From CALBTQ01 sp036725605 (GTDB taxonomy: Bacteria > Lernaellota > Lernaellaia > Lernaellales > Lernaellaceae), in NCBI GenBank assembly GCA_036725605.1, contig DAIMDW010000016.1, positions 1 through 64,000 on the forward strand: a stretch of 64,000 nucleotides of DNA. The letters run 5' to 3'. Below, piece after piece: positions 45,651 to 54,723 of this stretch; positions within the stretch are counted from its first letter, which is position 1, and every line of letters starts with the position of its first letter. The position numbers were made by a program, and so were the translations under genes. Under the pieces are notes generated by a model. That model searched no databases. It had not been told where the DNA came from and saw nothing but the letters and a program-made list of their open reading frames with translations.

Positions 45651-46372
45651 AGGATCAGACCAGACAATTGCTCGATCAAGGCAACGCGGCCTTCGCCCGC
45701 CGCGACTACGCCACCGCGGAAACCTGTTTCACCCAGGTGCTCAAAACGCATCGCAACTTCCCCGACCTCTACGGCAAGCTGGGCGCGATCTATCATCAGA
45801 AGGGCCGCTTCACCGACGCGATCAAGCTCTTCGCCGAGGCGCTCAAGCTCAACCCCGATTACCTGGAAGCGCGCGTCAATCTGCTCGTGCTGCTCAACGA
45901 CCTGGGCTACTACCAGCACGCCGAAAAGCTGCTGAGCAAACTCAACGGCACGGCCGCCAATCCCGGCGCGCTGAACATGGGCCGCCTGGCCACACGCCAC
46001 ATGGAATGCGGCGACCTGTATTATTCGCTGCACCTGTACGAGCACGCGCGCGTCGAATACGAGCACGCCTGCAAGCTGCGGCCCGGCTGGCCGGACCTGC
46101 GCATGAAACTGGGCGTCGTCTATCGCCGCCTGCGCCGCGAGGCCGACGCGTTGCGCGAATTGGAAACCGCCGTGGCGATCAACCCCAAGTACCTCGAAGG
46201 CCGCGCCGAACTGGGCCTGACCTACTACCAGACCGGCAAGGTCGATCACGCCAAATCGTTGTGGAAGGGCGTGCTGGCGCAGGATCCGCAACACGGACGT
46301 ACGCAGCGCTATCTCTCGCTGGCCGGCGCGCCGCCCATGACGGCGACGGCCTCGGCGATGGGCGCGGCCTAA
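45647..46372 (+). CDS. TPR-repeat protein
   Basis: 241-aa soluble protein with several TPR motifs: QGNAAFARRDYATAETCFTQ, YGKLGAIYHQKGRF, ALKLNPDYLEARVNL, LGVVYRRLRREADALRELE, and GLTYYQTGKVDHAKSLWKG. ATG overlaps the stop of the NTF2-like gene. Its 3' end (last 50 bp) lies in a perfect 147-bp direct repeat and appears again 412 bp downstream. Role in the bamD operon unknown. Confidence 0.85.
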   Translation: MKDQTRQLLDQGNAAFARRDYATAETCFTQVLKTHRNFPDLYGKLGAIYHQKGRFTDAIKLFAEALKLNPDYLEARVNLLVLLNDLGYYQHAEKLLSKLNGTAANPGALNMGRLATRHMECGDLYYSLHLYEHARVEYEHACKLRPGWPDLRMKLGVVYRRLRREADALRELETAVAINPKYLEGRAELGLTYYQTGKVDHAKSLWKGVLAQDPQHGRTQRYLSLAGAPPMTATASAMGAA

Positions 46373-46469
46373 AGCGCGCGGTCCTCTCCCGTATCCACGA
46401 AACAGAAAATCATCCGCACCGGCCGCTTGTCGCCGGTCAGCGCGCGCACGGCGTCGCGGTAGATTTCCC
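46323..46469. repeat. 147-bp perfect direct repeat, left copy
   Basis: Contains the last 50 bp of the TPR gene, its stop, and a remnant of the 3' end of the addA gene. It matches 46735-46881 throughout, in the same orientation. The two stop codons overlap in this copy (CTAA), which is likely the ancestral convergent arrangement. Confidence 0.93.
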
Positions 46470-46734
46470 ACGCCGGACCATCAAGCCCGTAGGGCGCAGG
46501 TCAATAGCGAAGGGCTTTTAGCCCTGGTATCTGATGGCGCAAATTTATGCAAACCCCTGAAAGGGGTGCAGGTGATGCTCATCGCCGGTGGAACAGTTCC
46601 ATCACCCCTTGTCAGGGGTTGGATGGTTTGAATGGGTCGCGAATTCCAGGGCTGTCGCCCTTCGCTATTGACCATCCGCCCCTCCGGGGCTTATCGGCTT
46701 GGGGTGTCCAAGTTCGGAAATCAGGTCTCGCGAA
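46470..46734. repeat. Palindromic repeat element between 147-bp direct repeats
   Basis: 265 bp, no gene. It has a perfect 17-bp inverted repeat, GGTCAATAGCGAAGGGC (46499-46515) and its complement (46657-46673), and an inner CCCCTGAAAGGGG and CCCCTTGTCAGGGG pair. The left half is closely related to about 9260-9354. The right end CCAAGTTCGGAAATC resembles CCAATTCGGAAGTC of the other elements. It appears to be a non-autonomous mobile or amplified repeat. Confidence 0.8.
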
Positions 46735-46881
46735 CCGGCGCGCCGCCCATGACGGCGACGGCCTCGGCGATGGGCGCGGCCTAAAGCGCGCGGTCCTCTC
46801 CCGTATCCACGAAACAGAAAATCATCCGCACCGGCCGCTTGTCGCCGGTCAGCGCGCGCACGGCGTCGCGGTAGATTTCCC
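46735..46881. repeat. 147-bp perfect direct repeat, right copy
   Basis: Second copy of 46323-46469. It supplies the true 3' end and stop of addA (46781-46783) and keeps a remnant of the TPR gene end (46735-46782). Confidence 0.93.
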
Positions 46882-49800
46882 CCTGGCGGCGGAAATGCGA
46901 CAGCAGCTCGTCAATACGCGCCGCTTCGACCGCGTGCGTTTTGTAATCGAGAATCAGCCAGCCGTCGGCGGTGTCGGCCAGCAGGTCCAGCGCCCCGCTG
47001 TAGGCGTCGCCGTTATCGTCGGTCCATAAAAAGGGCGCTTCGCGCCACACCTTGCCGGGCCGCAATTGCGCGAACACGTCCATCTCCGAAAAGTTTTTCA
47101 GCCACCGTTGCAGCAAAACGCGCTGTTCGTCGTTGAGCGCCTGCTGCGCGGCGACGCCACTCAGCGTGTCGTCCCACGTCGCGGGCGCGAACAGATCGAG
47201 CCGCTGTAGCAACAGGTGAAACGCGGTGCCCAGCAAACGACCGTCCGCGCGCGAACCGAATTGCAGCTCATCGTCGAGCCGGCTGGGCGAAAGCAAACGC
47301 CGCGACGATTCGTCCTCCGCTTCGCCGGCGGGCGCCGCGTCGGCGGCCAGCGCCTCGTCGATCGCCGCTTTCGTCGCTTTGTCGATCGCCTCGTCCTGCA
47401 CACGCTGCGGCAACTCCCACAGCGGCAGATCGCCCCCGGGCAGCGTGTCGGCGTCGATCGTCTCGACGCTTGCGCCCAGCGGATCGAGAATGGTCAGCGC
47501 ATCGTCGATCATCTTCGCTTCGACCAGAAACTCCAGAAATCCCTTCTGTTTGCTGTGGCCCTGTTTGGTTTCGCCGACCTTGCCGAACAGCGGCAGCACG
47601 AGATAGTCGCGCGCGCGGGTCATGGCGACGTACAGCAGGCGCACGCGCTCGGCGCGCTCGAACAGCTTTTCGCGCTCGCTCATCTCCGCAAACGCCTCGG
47701 TCTCGACGCCTTTCATCAGTCGCAACCCCAGCCGTTGCGACAGCCGTTCAAAATGATGCACCGGGCCGCCGCCGCCTTTTTTGTGCTCCACGGCCAGGTC
47801 CGGCACGATCACCACGGGCCACGCCAGTCCTTTGGCCTGGTGGATCGTGAGCACCTGCACGACGTCGTCGGCCTCTTCGGCGACCTCATTGTCGGTTTCC
47901 TCGCGCTCCTCGTCCATCGCCGCCGCCAACTCGCGCGCGAACTCGCCGAAGGTCAACTGCGCCCGATCGGCCGCCCGCGCCGTTTCCAGCACCTTGTGCA
48001 GATTGGCCGTGGCGACCTCGCCGCGCGGCAGGGCGCGCGCGATCGGCAACGCGTCCAGCAGCGCATACAGCGCGCGCACGGTGGCCAGACAGCCGCGGCG
48101 ATTGCGTTGTTCGTGCAACGCGCGCAGCGCCGCCGGCACGCCGTCGAGCGCCTCGGGCGGCATGGCCGCATACGACAGCGTGCGGTTTTCGCCGCCCAGC
48201 ACGTACAGCAGCAGCGCCTCGTCGCTAAAGCCGACCAGGTCCGAGGTCAGCAGTTGCGCCAGCGCCAGGCTGTCGTCCGGGTCCTCGATCGCCTGCAGCG
48301 CGCTGATGATCGCGGTCACCTCCGGCCGCGTGTAGTAGACCTTGCCGCCTTCCAGGCGATAGGGCAGACCGGCGCGGCGCAACGCGTCCTCGATTTCGGT
48401 GAAGTGCGAACGGCTGCGCACCAGCAGCGCGACGTCGCGGTAGCGCAAGAGGCGCGGCGTTTTCGCGTCGGCGTCGAAGGTCTCGCGGCGCTCGTCGATT
48501 GCCCGCGCGATCCATTGCGCGATCGCCGCGTACTCCCACGTGCGCGCCTGCCCGCCGCTGTCGGTCGTGCGGTCGCCGGTCAGCAGCGTGACGCCGGTGT
48601 GCATCGATGCGCGCCCGGAAGCGAGCGGTTCGTACGCGGGGCTGGCCGGCAGTTGCTCGTCGAATTGCATCAGCGGCGCGAAGACGCGGTTGACCGTCTC
48701 GATGATCTCCGGCACGCAACGCCAGTTGACGGTGATGTGCCGCAACTGGTTGTCGCCCAGCAGCGAGCGCTTGGTGTTTTCGTAGACCTCGATGTCCGCG
48801 CGACGGAAACGGTAGATCGACTGCTTCGGATCGCCGACCACCGCCAGTTTGCCCGGCTTGAGTACGATGTCTTCGAGCCGATCGGCGTGCGCGCCGTCCT
48901 CGCCCAGGAAATAGGCGATCTCGACCTGCAGCGGGTCGGTGTCCTGAAACTCGTCGATCAGCAGGAAGTCCCACTTCCGCTGAAAGTAATCGCGCACGGG
49001 TTTGTGCTCGCGCAGCAGCGCGATCGCGCCGGTCAGCAGATCGGCGAACGAAAGCACGCCGCGCTTTTTCTTCTCGGCGGCGAAGCGGCGCCCGAAGGCT
49101 TGCGCCAGCTCGAATAGCTCCCACACCTGCGGGGCATGGGCGAGGCGTTTTATATCCTCCGCCACGCCGCTCAGATCGGCGCGCATTTGTTTGTTGACGT
49201 CGGATTCGCCGGGCTGCCAATTGTCCGCCTTGCCGGTGTTGCTTTTCAGCTTCGGCGCGGCGCGCAGTTGTGCAAGCGCTTTCTCGTTCTCCGGCGACAG
49301 TGCGCGCACAATGCCGACGAAAGACATCGCATCCTGATAGCCTTTGTCGTCCTGCGCCCGGCAATTGGTCTGCGTGTGCGCGGCCAGTTCCTCGGTTTGC
49401 TCGCGCAGACGCGCGAATTCCTTTTCCGCGTCGAACTCGCGCTGCGCCGGCCGCTCCAGCAGGATGTCGGCGTTGGCGCACACGGCGCGCGCCAGCTTCC
49501 ACAGCCAGTCGTGATCGTCGCGGCGTTGGTAGTATTCCTTCTGCGCCAGGTACCAGCGGAAAATCGGCGGCGGCGCGGCGACCTGCTCGTCGAACCATTG
49601 ATCGTAGACCTCGGTCAGCAGCCGCTCGTTGGCCTCGCCGTCGAGCATCTCCGCGCGCGGATCGATGCCCGCCTCCAGCGGCCGCTCGGTCAGCAGCGCC
49701 CGCGCGAACGAGTGCAACGTGCCGATCGCCGCCGTTTCCAGATCGCGCAGGGCCTGTTGAAGCGACTCGGCGTGCTCCTTGTCGGCGGCGAGTTTCTCCT

Positions 49801-50035
49801 CGATTTTTTCGCGCAGCTTGACCTTGAGTTCGCCGGCGGCCTTTTCGGTGAAGGTGATCGCCGCGATGCGCGCCAGCGGCGTGGGCCGCGCTTCGTCGGT
49901 CAGCAGGCCGAGAATGCGCCCGACCAGCAAGGTGGTTTTGCCCGTGCCCGCGCCGGCCTCGATCCACAGATTTTCGCCGCGGCAGGTCAGCGCGTAATCG
50001 CGGGCGGCTTGATCGGCGACGGGCGGTTTATTCAT
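46781..50035 (-). CDS. addA: AddA-type helicase-nuclease (UvrD/RecB-like)
   Basis: 1084-aa SF1A helicase with nuclease domain. Helicase motifs: EAGAGTGKTTLLVGR (Walker A), LLIDEFQDTDPLQ (Walker B), VGDPKQSIYRFRRAD, and TIHQAKGLAWPVVIVPD; the C-terminal PD-(D/E)XK nuclease shows ALDLLAD and WLILDYKTHAV. With AddB it resects double-strand DNA ends for RecA loading. Start ATG lies 8 bp inside the addB end. Its 3' end is duplicated by the 147-bp repeat, but the gene itself is intact. Confidence 0.9.
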   Translation of the reverse strand: MNKPPVADQAARDYALTCRGENLWIEAGAGTGKTTLLVGRILGLLTDEARPTPLARIAAITFTEKAAGELKVKLREKIEEKLAADKEHAESLQQALRDLETAAIGTLHSFARALLTERPLEAGIDPRAEMLDGEANERLLTEVYDQWFDEQVAAPPPIFRWYLAQKEYYQRRDDHDWLWKLARAVCANADILLERPAQREFDAEKEFARLREQTEELAAHTQTNCRAQDDKGYQDAMSFVGIVRALSPENEKALAQLRAAPKLKSNTGKADNWQPGESDVNKQMRADLSGVAEDIKRLAHAPQVWELFELAQAFGRRFAAEKKKRGVLSFADLLTGAIALLREHKPVRDYFQRKWDFLLIDEFQDTDPLQVEIAYFLGEDGAHADRLEDIVLKPGKLAVVGDPKQSIYRFRRADIEVYENTKRSLLGDNQLRHITVNWRCVPEIIETVNRVFAPLMQFDEQLPASPAYEPLASGRASMHTGVTLLTGDRTTDSGGQARTWEYAAIAQWIARAIDERRETFDADAKTPRLLRYRDVALLVRSRSHFTEIEDALRRAGLPYRLEGGKVYYTRPEVTAIISALQAIEDPDDSLALAQLLTSDLVGFSDEALLLYVLGGENRTLSYAAMPPEALDGVPAALRALHEQRNRRGCLATVRALYALLDALPIARALPRGEVATANLHKVLETARAADRAQLTFGEFARELAAAMDEEREETDNEVAEEADDVVQVLTIHQAKGLAWPVVIVPDLAVEHKKGGGGPVHHFERLSQRLGLRLMKGVETEAFAEMSEREKLFERAERVRLLYVAMTRARDYLVLPLFGKVGETKQGHSKQKGFLEFLVEAKMIDDALTILDPLGASVETIDADTLPGGDLPLWELPQRVQDEAIDKATKAAIDEALAADAAPAGEAEDESSRRLLSPSRLDDELQFGSRADGRLLGTAFHLLLQRLDLFAPATWDDTLSGVAAQQALNDEQRVLLQRWLKNFSEMDVFAQLRPGKVWREAPFLWTDDNGDAYSGALDLLADTADGWLILDYKTHAVEAARIDELLSHFRRQGEIYRDAVRALTGDKRPVRMIFCFVDTGEDRAL

Positions 50036-53000
50036 CGATGCGTCCCACCTTGCTCAGCCACGGGCAATGCGCGCCGTCGCGATCCTTCGCCGCGCCCACC
50101 CGGCGGCCGAGCGGATCGCATAGGCGCTTGTAGTCGCAATGCTTGCAGTAGTTGCTGTCCTCTTTGCCGGCCACGTCGGGTCGCGGCGCGAACCGGCCCC
50201 CGCGCAATCCGTCGACGACCTCGGCCAGGATCGCGCGCAGCGCATCGTTTTTCTCGTTGATAAAACCGCTGTTGAACGCCAACGGCGTGGGCGCGATCGC
50301 GCCGGTTTTGTCTTTCAGATACCAGTAGGCGGCACTGAGCGTCGCGGCGCGTTGCGGATGGCGCGCGGCGAAAGCCAGCAAATACAGCGGCAGTTGCAGC
50401 GTCGCGCCGTGGTTGAACTCGTCGTCGTTCAATTTCTTGCCCGACAACGCATTGGCCGCCTTGCCGGTTTTGTAGTCGACGATCCGCTGCTCGGCGGCAT
50501 CCTCGTCGATGCGGTCCAGCCGCCCGGTCAGGATCTCCGCGCGGCCGCTCTCGTCGAGCGTCACCGGCTGACGGTCGAGCTTCAACTCCGCTTCGATCAG
50601 CGTATATGCGGCGCTTTGCACGCGCGCGAAGTCGATCATCGCCCGCACCCAATCGGTGAGACGCTCGCGCTCGACCTCGTCCAACGCGCCGCCGCCGGTG
50701 CGGTTTTCTTTTTGATTGTCCGCATACAACGCGTCGACCTGCGCGGCGGCCCACTCGTCCAGATCGGCGCGGCCGAAATCGTCGACGTGCTCCAGCACGT
50801 GGTGCACCAGTTGCCCGCGCTTGTCGGGCCCCAGCGCCAGCACCTGTTCCGGATCCTCCGGCGTCGCCAGCGCCAGCAGTCGCCCGAGCAAATAGCGGCG
50901 CGGGCATTTGACGTAGTCCTCCAGGTCGGTGACCTTCCAGGCGTGCTCGCGCGCGAAACGCTCCGCCAACGCGGCCAGCGCCTCCGGCGACGCGCACAAT
51001 CCCTCGTAGCCGCCGACGTTGCGCTCGACCCACCGCGCGATTTGCTTGCGCCAGGCGGCGGCCATGCGCGGCGACGATTTTTGTAAAAACAAAATCGGCG
51101 CGGCCGGATCGAGTTGCTCCAGGCGCCGCATCAGGGCCAGGCGGCGTTCGTCGACGGTCAGCGCCGCGGCCGGATCCTCCGGCGCATAGCGCCCGGACGG
51201 ATGCACGTGCACGAAATCCAGCGTTTCGAAATCGTGGTAGGCGACGTGCCGGCCGCATTTGCGCGCGGCCGTTTCCAGCAGCAGGTGGCTGGGCAGGCGC
51301 GTGCGGCCGCCGGCCTCCGTGCGGGGGTAAGCGAGGATCAACTTGTCGCGCGCGGCGCGGCCGGCGAGGTCGAACAGGCGCAACTCGTCGTCGGCGCGAT
51401 CGGCGCGCAACGGCAGACGGTGCGCCGTGCCGGTCGCTTCCTCCAACAGGCGGCGTTCGCGATCGAGCAACACCGGATCGGGCGGAACGTTCGCCGGAAT
51501 CGACTTCTCCGCGCAGCCCGGCACGAACACGACGTCGAAGGACAATCCGCGCGCGGCGGACATGCCGATCACGTGCAGGCCGTCCTCGTCGCCGCGCTCG
51601 TCGTCGCGCACCTCGCGCAGCAGTTGCGCGAAATGCGCCTTGGCCGTCGCCGCCGCGAATTTCAATCCCGCTTCGTCGAGCGCCGCCGCTTCGGCCAGCG
51701 TTTCCAGCGCGCGTTTGGCGCACTCGTCCGGGGCGATGAAATGCCGCGCCGCTTCGCTCAGCTCCTCGGCCGCCAGGCGAAAGGAGTCCGCGTGCTCGAT
51801 GCGCTCCAGATACTCGACGAGCGCAACGCCCGCCGCGAGCAGATGCGCGGCCCCGTTGTGATCCTCCGCGCTCGCCTTTTCGTCGTCGACGATCCGTTGC
51901 AGCCGCTCGGGCCAATCGTCGAACTGCCGCAAGCGCGCGTGGCGGCTCAGCGCATCCCACCGCCGTTGCGTGGCGGCGGCGTTTTCATAAGCGGGATAAT
52001 GCGCCGGCAGCGGCGTCGCGCCGAGGAACGCCAACAGCTCGCCGCGTCCGCGCCGGCCTTCGAGCAACGCGGTCAGGCGCAGCAGCGAGCGCAGGGCGGG
52101 CGAGTCGGTCGGCGTGCAGCCCGTCTCCAACCGGCAGGGCACCTGCGCCTCGCGGCACACGTCGGCCAGCAGGTCGGCGTAGGCGTCGACGTGGCGCAGC
52201 AGCACGCCCATGCGGCGATAGGGCGTCCCATCGCGCCGCAGTTGCCTGGCCAGCCGGACGATCTCCCGCGCTTCGGCCGCTTCGTCGGGGCACGATTCGA
52301 TGCGCCACGGCGTCGCGTGCGTTGTCGGCGCGGTGAGCCATTCGCCCCAGGGCAGGCGCTCGGGGTGAAGCACGGCGGGCAGATACAGGCGCACGTCGAC
52401 GTGCTCGCCCAAACGCGCCAGCAACTCGCGTTGAATGAAGTTCGCGTCGTACAGTCCGACCACGTGCAGCGTCGTCGCGCCGAAAACCTCGCCGAAGGTA
52501 TGCGCGCGCTCGGCGGCGAGCCGATAGGCGTCCTGCGGCGTGGTGCGCGCGGCGGACAACTCGCGGCGGTAAGCGTCGAACAGCTCGGCCGTCGCGCCCA
52601 GCTTTTTCGTGCGCGGCGCACCGGCGGGCCAGTGTTCCCACCCGGCTTCCTCCAGGTCGGTGAAGGTCTCCAGCAGCGTGCGCGCCGCCCCCGCGTAAGC
52701 CGCCACCGCGCCGAAATACGCGCCGCCCTTACCGTCGCGCAGCAAGCGCGCGATGAGCGCCTGCCGGTACAGCGCCGTCGCCGGACGCTTTCCGCGCGCC
52801 GCTATTTCCGTCGCCGTCAATTCCTCGGCCAGATGATCCGGCGTGAGCAGCCGCACGTTGAGCACGCCGCCCAGCTTCTCCACCAGTTGCCGTTGCAGGT
52901 CGCGGCGCACCGGGCCCGAGCCGACGACCGCGACGATCGGCCGCAGCGCGTCGTTTTGGCGTTCCTCGGCCACGGCCGCGACGAAGGCGTCGAAGCAGTC

Positions 53001-53042
53001 GGCGAACGGGCCGCGATAAACGATGGTCGGATTCGTCTTCAT
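50028..53042 (-). CDS. addB: AddB-type nuclease-helicase partner
   Basis: 1004-aa partner of AddA. The C-terminal nuclease has LTGRLDRIDED and RIVDYKTGKA. The four cysteines expected for a 4Fe-4S cluster are present: one in YVKCPRRYLLG and three in NYCKHCDYKRLCDP. The N-terminal ATPase-like part lacks a clean Walker A, as AddB proteins often lack helicase activity and instead recognise Chi. Stop overlaps the addA start by 8 bp. Confidence 0.9.
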   Translation of the reverse strand: MKTNPTIVYRGPFADCFDAFVAAVAEERQNDALRPIVAVVGSGPVRRDLQRQLVEKLGGVLNVRLLTPDHLAEELTATEIAARGKRPATALYRQALIARLLRDGKGGAYFGAVAAYAGAARTLLETFTDLEEAGWEHWPAGAPRTKKLGATAELFDAYRRELSAARTTPQDAYRLAAERAHTFGEVFGATTLHVVGLYDANFIQRELLARLGEHVDVRLYLPAVLHPERLPWGEWLTAPTTHATPWRIESCPDEAAEAREIVRLARQLRRDGTPYRRMGVLLRHVDAYADLLADVCREAQVPCRLETGCTPTDSPALRSLLRLTALLEGRRGRGELLAFLGATPLPAHYPAYENAAATQRRWDALSRHARLRQFDDWPERLQRIVDDEKASAEDHNGAAHLLAAGVALVEYLERIEHADSFRLAAEELSEAARHFIAPDECAKRALETLAEAAALDEAGLKFAAATAKAHFAQLLREVRDDERGDEDGLHVIGMSAARGLSFDVVFVPGCAEKSIPANVPPDPVLLDRERRLLEEATGTAHRLPLRADRADDELRLFDLAGRAARDKLILAYPRTEAGGRTRLPSHLLLETAARKCGRHVAYHDFETLDFVHVHPSGRYAPEDPAAALTVDERRLALMRRLEQLDPAAPILFLQKSSPRMAAAWRKQIARWVERNVGGYEGLCASPEALAALAERFAREHAWKVTDLEDYVKCPRRYLLGRLLALATPEDPEQVLALGPDKRGQLVHHVLEHVDDFGRADLDEWAAAQVDALYADNQKENRTGGGALDEVERERLTDWVRAMIDFARVQSAAYTLIEAELKLDRQPVTLDESGRAEILTGRLDRIDEDAAEQRIVDYKTGKAANALSGKKLNDDEFNHGATLQLPLYLLAFAARHPQRAATLSAAYWYLKDKTGAIAPTPLAFNSGFINEKNDALRAILAEVVDGLRGGRFAPRPDVAGKEDSNYCKHCDYKRLCDPLGRRVGAAKDRDGAHCPWLSKVGRIDE

Positions 53043-53076
53043 GGATCGTTCGAGAATATCTTACTTGCGCGGTCGA

Positions 53077-53568
53077 TCAAAGGTGGTACGAGCAGCGCAG
53101 GATCACTTCGCCGTCGGGGTCGAGCATCGTCAGGTTGAAGCAGTTGCGCGCCTGGTCCGGATCGGGTACGGCGACCGCGGTGAATTCGGTGCGAAACTCG
53201 CCGGTGCCCGCCGGCAGCGGCGGCGTGACTTTGGTTTCCTCGCAGACGGTGCCGCAGACCGTGCCGGTCACGTAGGCCTCGTCCGGCGACACCAGCCGGT
53301 AGCGGCCTACGGCGACGAAGGTGTCGCCCGGCTGCACATCGTCGAAGGGACCGTCCACCGCGTCCAGCGCCAGCCAGTTGCCGATCGTGTCGTTGAGCGT
53401 CGTGCATTCGCCGGGGATGCCGCCGGGGCCCGCGCCGTCGCCGTCCCCGCCGCCGCCGGGCGAATAATCGGAGTTGTCGAGCTTGCCCTTTTCCGACGGA
53501 TCGCCGCAGGCGACCGCGCTCAGCGCGACGCACGACAGCACGACGATGACGAAAAGGTTGCGCAGCAT
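53077..53568 (-). CDS. Lipoprotein with Gly/Asp-rich linker
   Basis: 163-aa predicted lipoprotein (lipobox SAVAC). A Gly/Asp/Pro linker follows (about residues 36-55), then a beta-rich domain with paired cysteines (GECTTLND, GTVCGTVCEE, ARNCFNL, RCSYHL). Function unknown. It lies 34 bp before addB on the same strand; its own upstream neighbour is the GT4 gene, 12 bp away. Linker composition resembles the other Asp/Gly proteins of this window. Confidence 0.75.
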   Translation of the reverse strand: MLRNLFVIVVLSCVALSAVACGDPSEKGKLDNSDYSPGGGGDGDGAGPGGIPGECTTLNDTIGNWLALDAVDGPFDDVQPGDTFVAVGRYRLVSPDEAYVTGTVCGTVCEETKVTPPLPAGTGEFRTEFTAVAVPDPDQARNCFNLTMLDPDGEVILRCSYHL

Positions 53569-53580
53569 TTTTTCCGTCCG

Positions 53581-54720
53581 CTAAAAGGACAATCCCTTGG
53601 CGGCGAACACCTCGGCGTACAGCGCGAAAATGTTCTCGGCCCGCGCCTGCGCCGAATAGCGCGCCAGCACCTGCTCGCGCCCGGCGTCGGCCAGACGGCG
53701 GCGCAACTCGGCGTCGGCGGCCAGGCGCCCGATCGCCTCGGCCAGCGCACTCGGCGCGCGCACCGGCACGACCAATCCGGTGGCGCCGTCGGCGATCAAC
53801 TCGGCGTTGCCGCCCACGTCGGTGGTGATCACCGGCACGCCGCAGGCCAGCGCCTCGCGCAGCACGCCGGACACGCCTTCGCCCGCGAAACCGGGCATCA
53901 CCGACAAATCGGCCGCGCCGTACACGCGCTCCATGTCGCGGCGGAACCCGGCGAAGATCACCCGGTCGGCCACGCCCAACCGCTCGGCCGTTTCGCGCCA
54001 GGGCGTCGCGTCGCCCGAACCGGCAAAGACATGATGCAGCCGCGGCTGCGTGGCGCGCAAGGCGGCGGCCGCTTCGAGGTAATCGCCGTGGCCCTTCTGC
54101 CGCACGAGGTTGGCGACGACCAGACTGACCACCGCGTCGGCGGGCAGGCCCAGTTCGGCGCGCACTTCGCCGCGCAGGTCGGGCCGGGGGCGGAAGCGTT
54201 CGGTGTCCACGCCGCCGTAAATCACGCGGATCTTCTCGGCGCGCACGCCGCACTCGACCATCGCCCGCTTGCTGTCCTCGCTGACCACGATGACGCGGTC
54301 CAGCCGCCGCAGGTTGTATTTGAAGCGGTTCAGGCCCAGCGGAAAATTCACCCCGCGCGTGTTGAGCAGGCAGGGGAGGCGCAAGCCGACGCCCGCCAGC
54401 AGCGCCAGCGACAGGTCGCCGCCCTTGTGCGTGTGCACGATGTCGAAACGCCCCCGGCGCAGAATCCGGCGCAGGCGGAGAATCTGCAGCGGCGAGTACC
54501 AGCGGTTGGTGCGCAGGAAATGCAGCGGCACGCCCAGCTCGACCAGCGGGCGCAGGTTGCTTTTGTCGACGGTCTGCCCGGCGCGGTATTTGAACAGCGC
54601 CTCGACGTGCGCGCCCGCCGCGCGCAACGCCCGAGCCAGCAGCAGCATCTGCACGCTGCCGCCCGAGCCGATGCTCCAGTGGGAAGTGGTCATCAGAACT
54701 CGTTTGCCGTGCAGGTCCAT
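53581..54720 (-). CDS. Glycosyltransferase family 4 protein
   Basis: 379-aa GT-B fold glycosyltransferase. The N-terminal domain has the Gly-rich loop SIGSGGSVQMLLLARAL; the C-terminal nucleotide-sugar domain has VSLVVANLVRQKGHGDYLEA, HHVFAGSGDATPW, VIFAGFRRDMERVYGAAD and FAGEGVSGVLREALACGVPV (E-x7-E region). It probably transfers a sugar in a surface-polysaccharide or lipid-linked glycan pathway. It starts 4 bp downstream of the gspE stop. Acceptor unknown. Confidence 0.88.
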   Translation of the reverse strand: MDLHGKRVLMTTSHWSIGSGGSVQMLLLARALRAAGAHVEALFKYRAGQTVDKSNLRPLVELGVPLHFLRTNRWYSPLQILRLRRILRRGRFDIVHTHKGGDLSLALLAGVGLRLPCLLNTRGVNFPLGLNRFKYNLRRLDRVIVVSEDSKRAMVECGVRAEKIRVIYGGVDTERFRPRPDLRGEVRAELGLPADAVVSLVVANLVRQKGHGDYLEAAAALRATQPRLHHVFAGSGDATPWRETAERLGVADRVIFAGFRRDMERVYGAADLSVMPGFAGEGVSGVLREALACGVPVITTDVGGNAELIADGATGLVVPVRAPSALAEAIGRLAADAELRRRLADAGREQVLARYSAQARAENIFALYAEVFAAKGLSF

Positions 54721-54723
54721 CGT

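Noticed and set aside
46470..46734. Simple transposon with normal target-site duplication
   Set aside because: The flanking duplication is 147 bp, far longer than the usual few bases, and no transposase is present.
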